Part shown: piece by piece, positions 63,744 to 64,000 of the stretch | Layout of the letters: each line of letters begins with the position of its first letter | Numbering within the stretch: the first letter of the stretch is position 1 | Source of the DNA: Azospirillum sp. TSH64 | GTDB lineage: Bacteria > Pseudomonadota > Alphaproteobacteria > Azospirillales > Azospirillaceae | DNA: 64,000 nt | Assembly: GCF_003116035.1 (NCBI RefSeq) | Contig: NZ_LGQW01000015.1 | Span: 3,532,065-3,596,064 of the forward strand | Reading direction: 5' to 3' | Position numbers and translations under genes: made by a program | Notes under the pieces: model-generated | Databases searched by the model: none | Told to the model about the DNA's origin: nothing | What the model saw: only the letters and a program-made list of their open reading frames with translations

Positions 63744-64000
63744 TTACCTGACACCCGGCTTGCTCTTCCCTGTCCGTGACCCCGGCAGCCTCGCCCTGCG
63801 CTGGGTAAAATATTGTGCCGGCGTGCTTCCCAGGGCCTTCTTGAACATCGTGATGAAGGCGTTGACCGATTCGTAGCCGAGCGTGTCCGCCACCGTCTGC
63901 ACCGCGGCCCCGCCGGCCAGTTCGCGAAGCGCCACGACAAGGTGAAGCTGCTGCCGCCAGCGCCCGAAGGTCAGGCCGGTCTCGCGGAGCATCAGGCGGG
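63744..64000 (-). CDS. AraC-family regulator, N-terminus beyond the window
   Basis: The last 85 or so residues of an AraC/XylS DNA-binding domain: FGRWRQQLHL, then the second HTH AVQTVADTLGYESVNAFITMFKKALGSTPAQYF and a basic tail. The gene continues past the right edge. It is convergent with the MATE gene. Confidence 0.85.
   Translation of the reverse strand, partial: RLMLRETGLTFGRWRQQLHLVVALRELAGGAAVQTVADTLGYESVNAFITMFKKALGSTPAQYFTQRRARLPGSRTGKSKPGVR

Overview
The window is GC-rich, tightly packed bacterial DNA. Genes overlap through ATGA or GTGA stop/start junctions, there are many ABC importers and FCD-type GntR regulators, and IorAB is fused and of the aerobic type. This points to an alphaproteobacterium, most likely an Azospirillum-like member of the Rhodospirillales. 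That placement is inferred from gene content and style only; no rRNA, tRNA, CRISPR array or replication origin was seen.

Left part (1-9 kb): a very large two-partner-secretion adhesin on the minus strand runs off the left edge. It carries about 13 copies of a 58-residue repeat. A 0.9 kb AT-richer gap with 10-bp-phased TTTCA repeats separates it from a plus-strand two-component system (7TM/PAS hybrid-input histidine kinase plus OmpR-type regulator). A miniature IS remnant follows.

Secretion island (9.3-21.1 kb): a type I secretion ABC/adaptor pair co-transcribed with an unknown cysteine-free protein, a small RTX protein, a Sec-exported small protein, another cysteine-free unknown protein, a MacAB-like adaptor/ABC/permease set and a TolC-family protein. 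The block is bracketed by related IS ends.

Efflux island (21.2-32 kb): a TetR/amidase divergent pair, an RND pump with adaptor, an SDR, a MATE pump and two TetR regulators. Three copies of one 23-bp operator tie the first of these TetR genes to the RND/SDR promoter region. A third related IS end lies at 32.0 kb, directly before a chimeric gene (32154-33245) that joins a TPS adhesin secretion domain in frame to the C-terminal part of a GT41/OGT-type glycosyltransferase.

Envelope-stress block (33.3-40.2 kb): a YadGH-like ABC-2 exporter, a CreB/CreC-like two-component system, divergent CreD, and a membrane-anchored NagZ-like GH3 hydrolase translationally coupled to creD. Three CTGCAC repeats at 11/22-bp spacing lie in the creB-creD gap.

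Nitrogen-compound catabolism (40.3-64 kb): DUF3830, dihydropyrimidinase, GntR, a polar amino-acid ABC importer whose genes are split across strands, a DapA-family lyase, and a three-part fusion of 2Fe-2S, NAD(P)-type FAD, BFD-like and DAO domains. These are followed by another GntR, fused IorAB, a third GntR, a complete Liv importer, RidA, a DadA-like dehydrogenase, an Asp/Glu-racemase-superfamily protein and a MATE pump. Palindromes with a GTATAC core (one GTGTACAC variant) recur in the regulatory gaps. This suggests a shared GntR regulon for uptake and oxidation of amino acids, perhaps D- or imino-acids. An AraC-family regulator is cut by the right edge.
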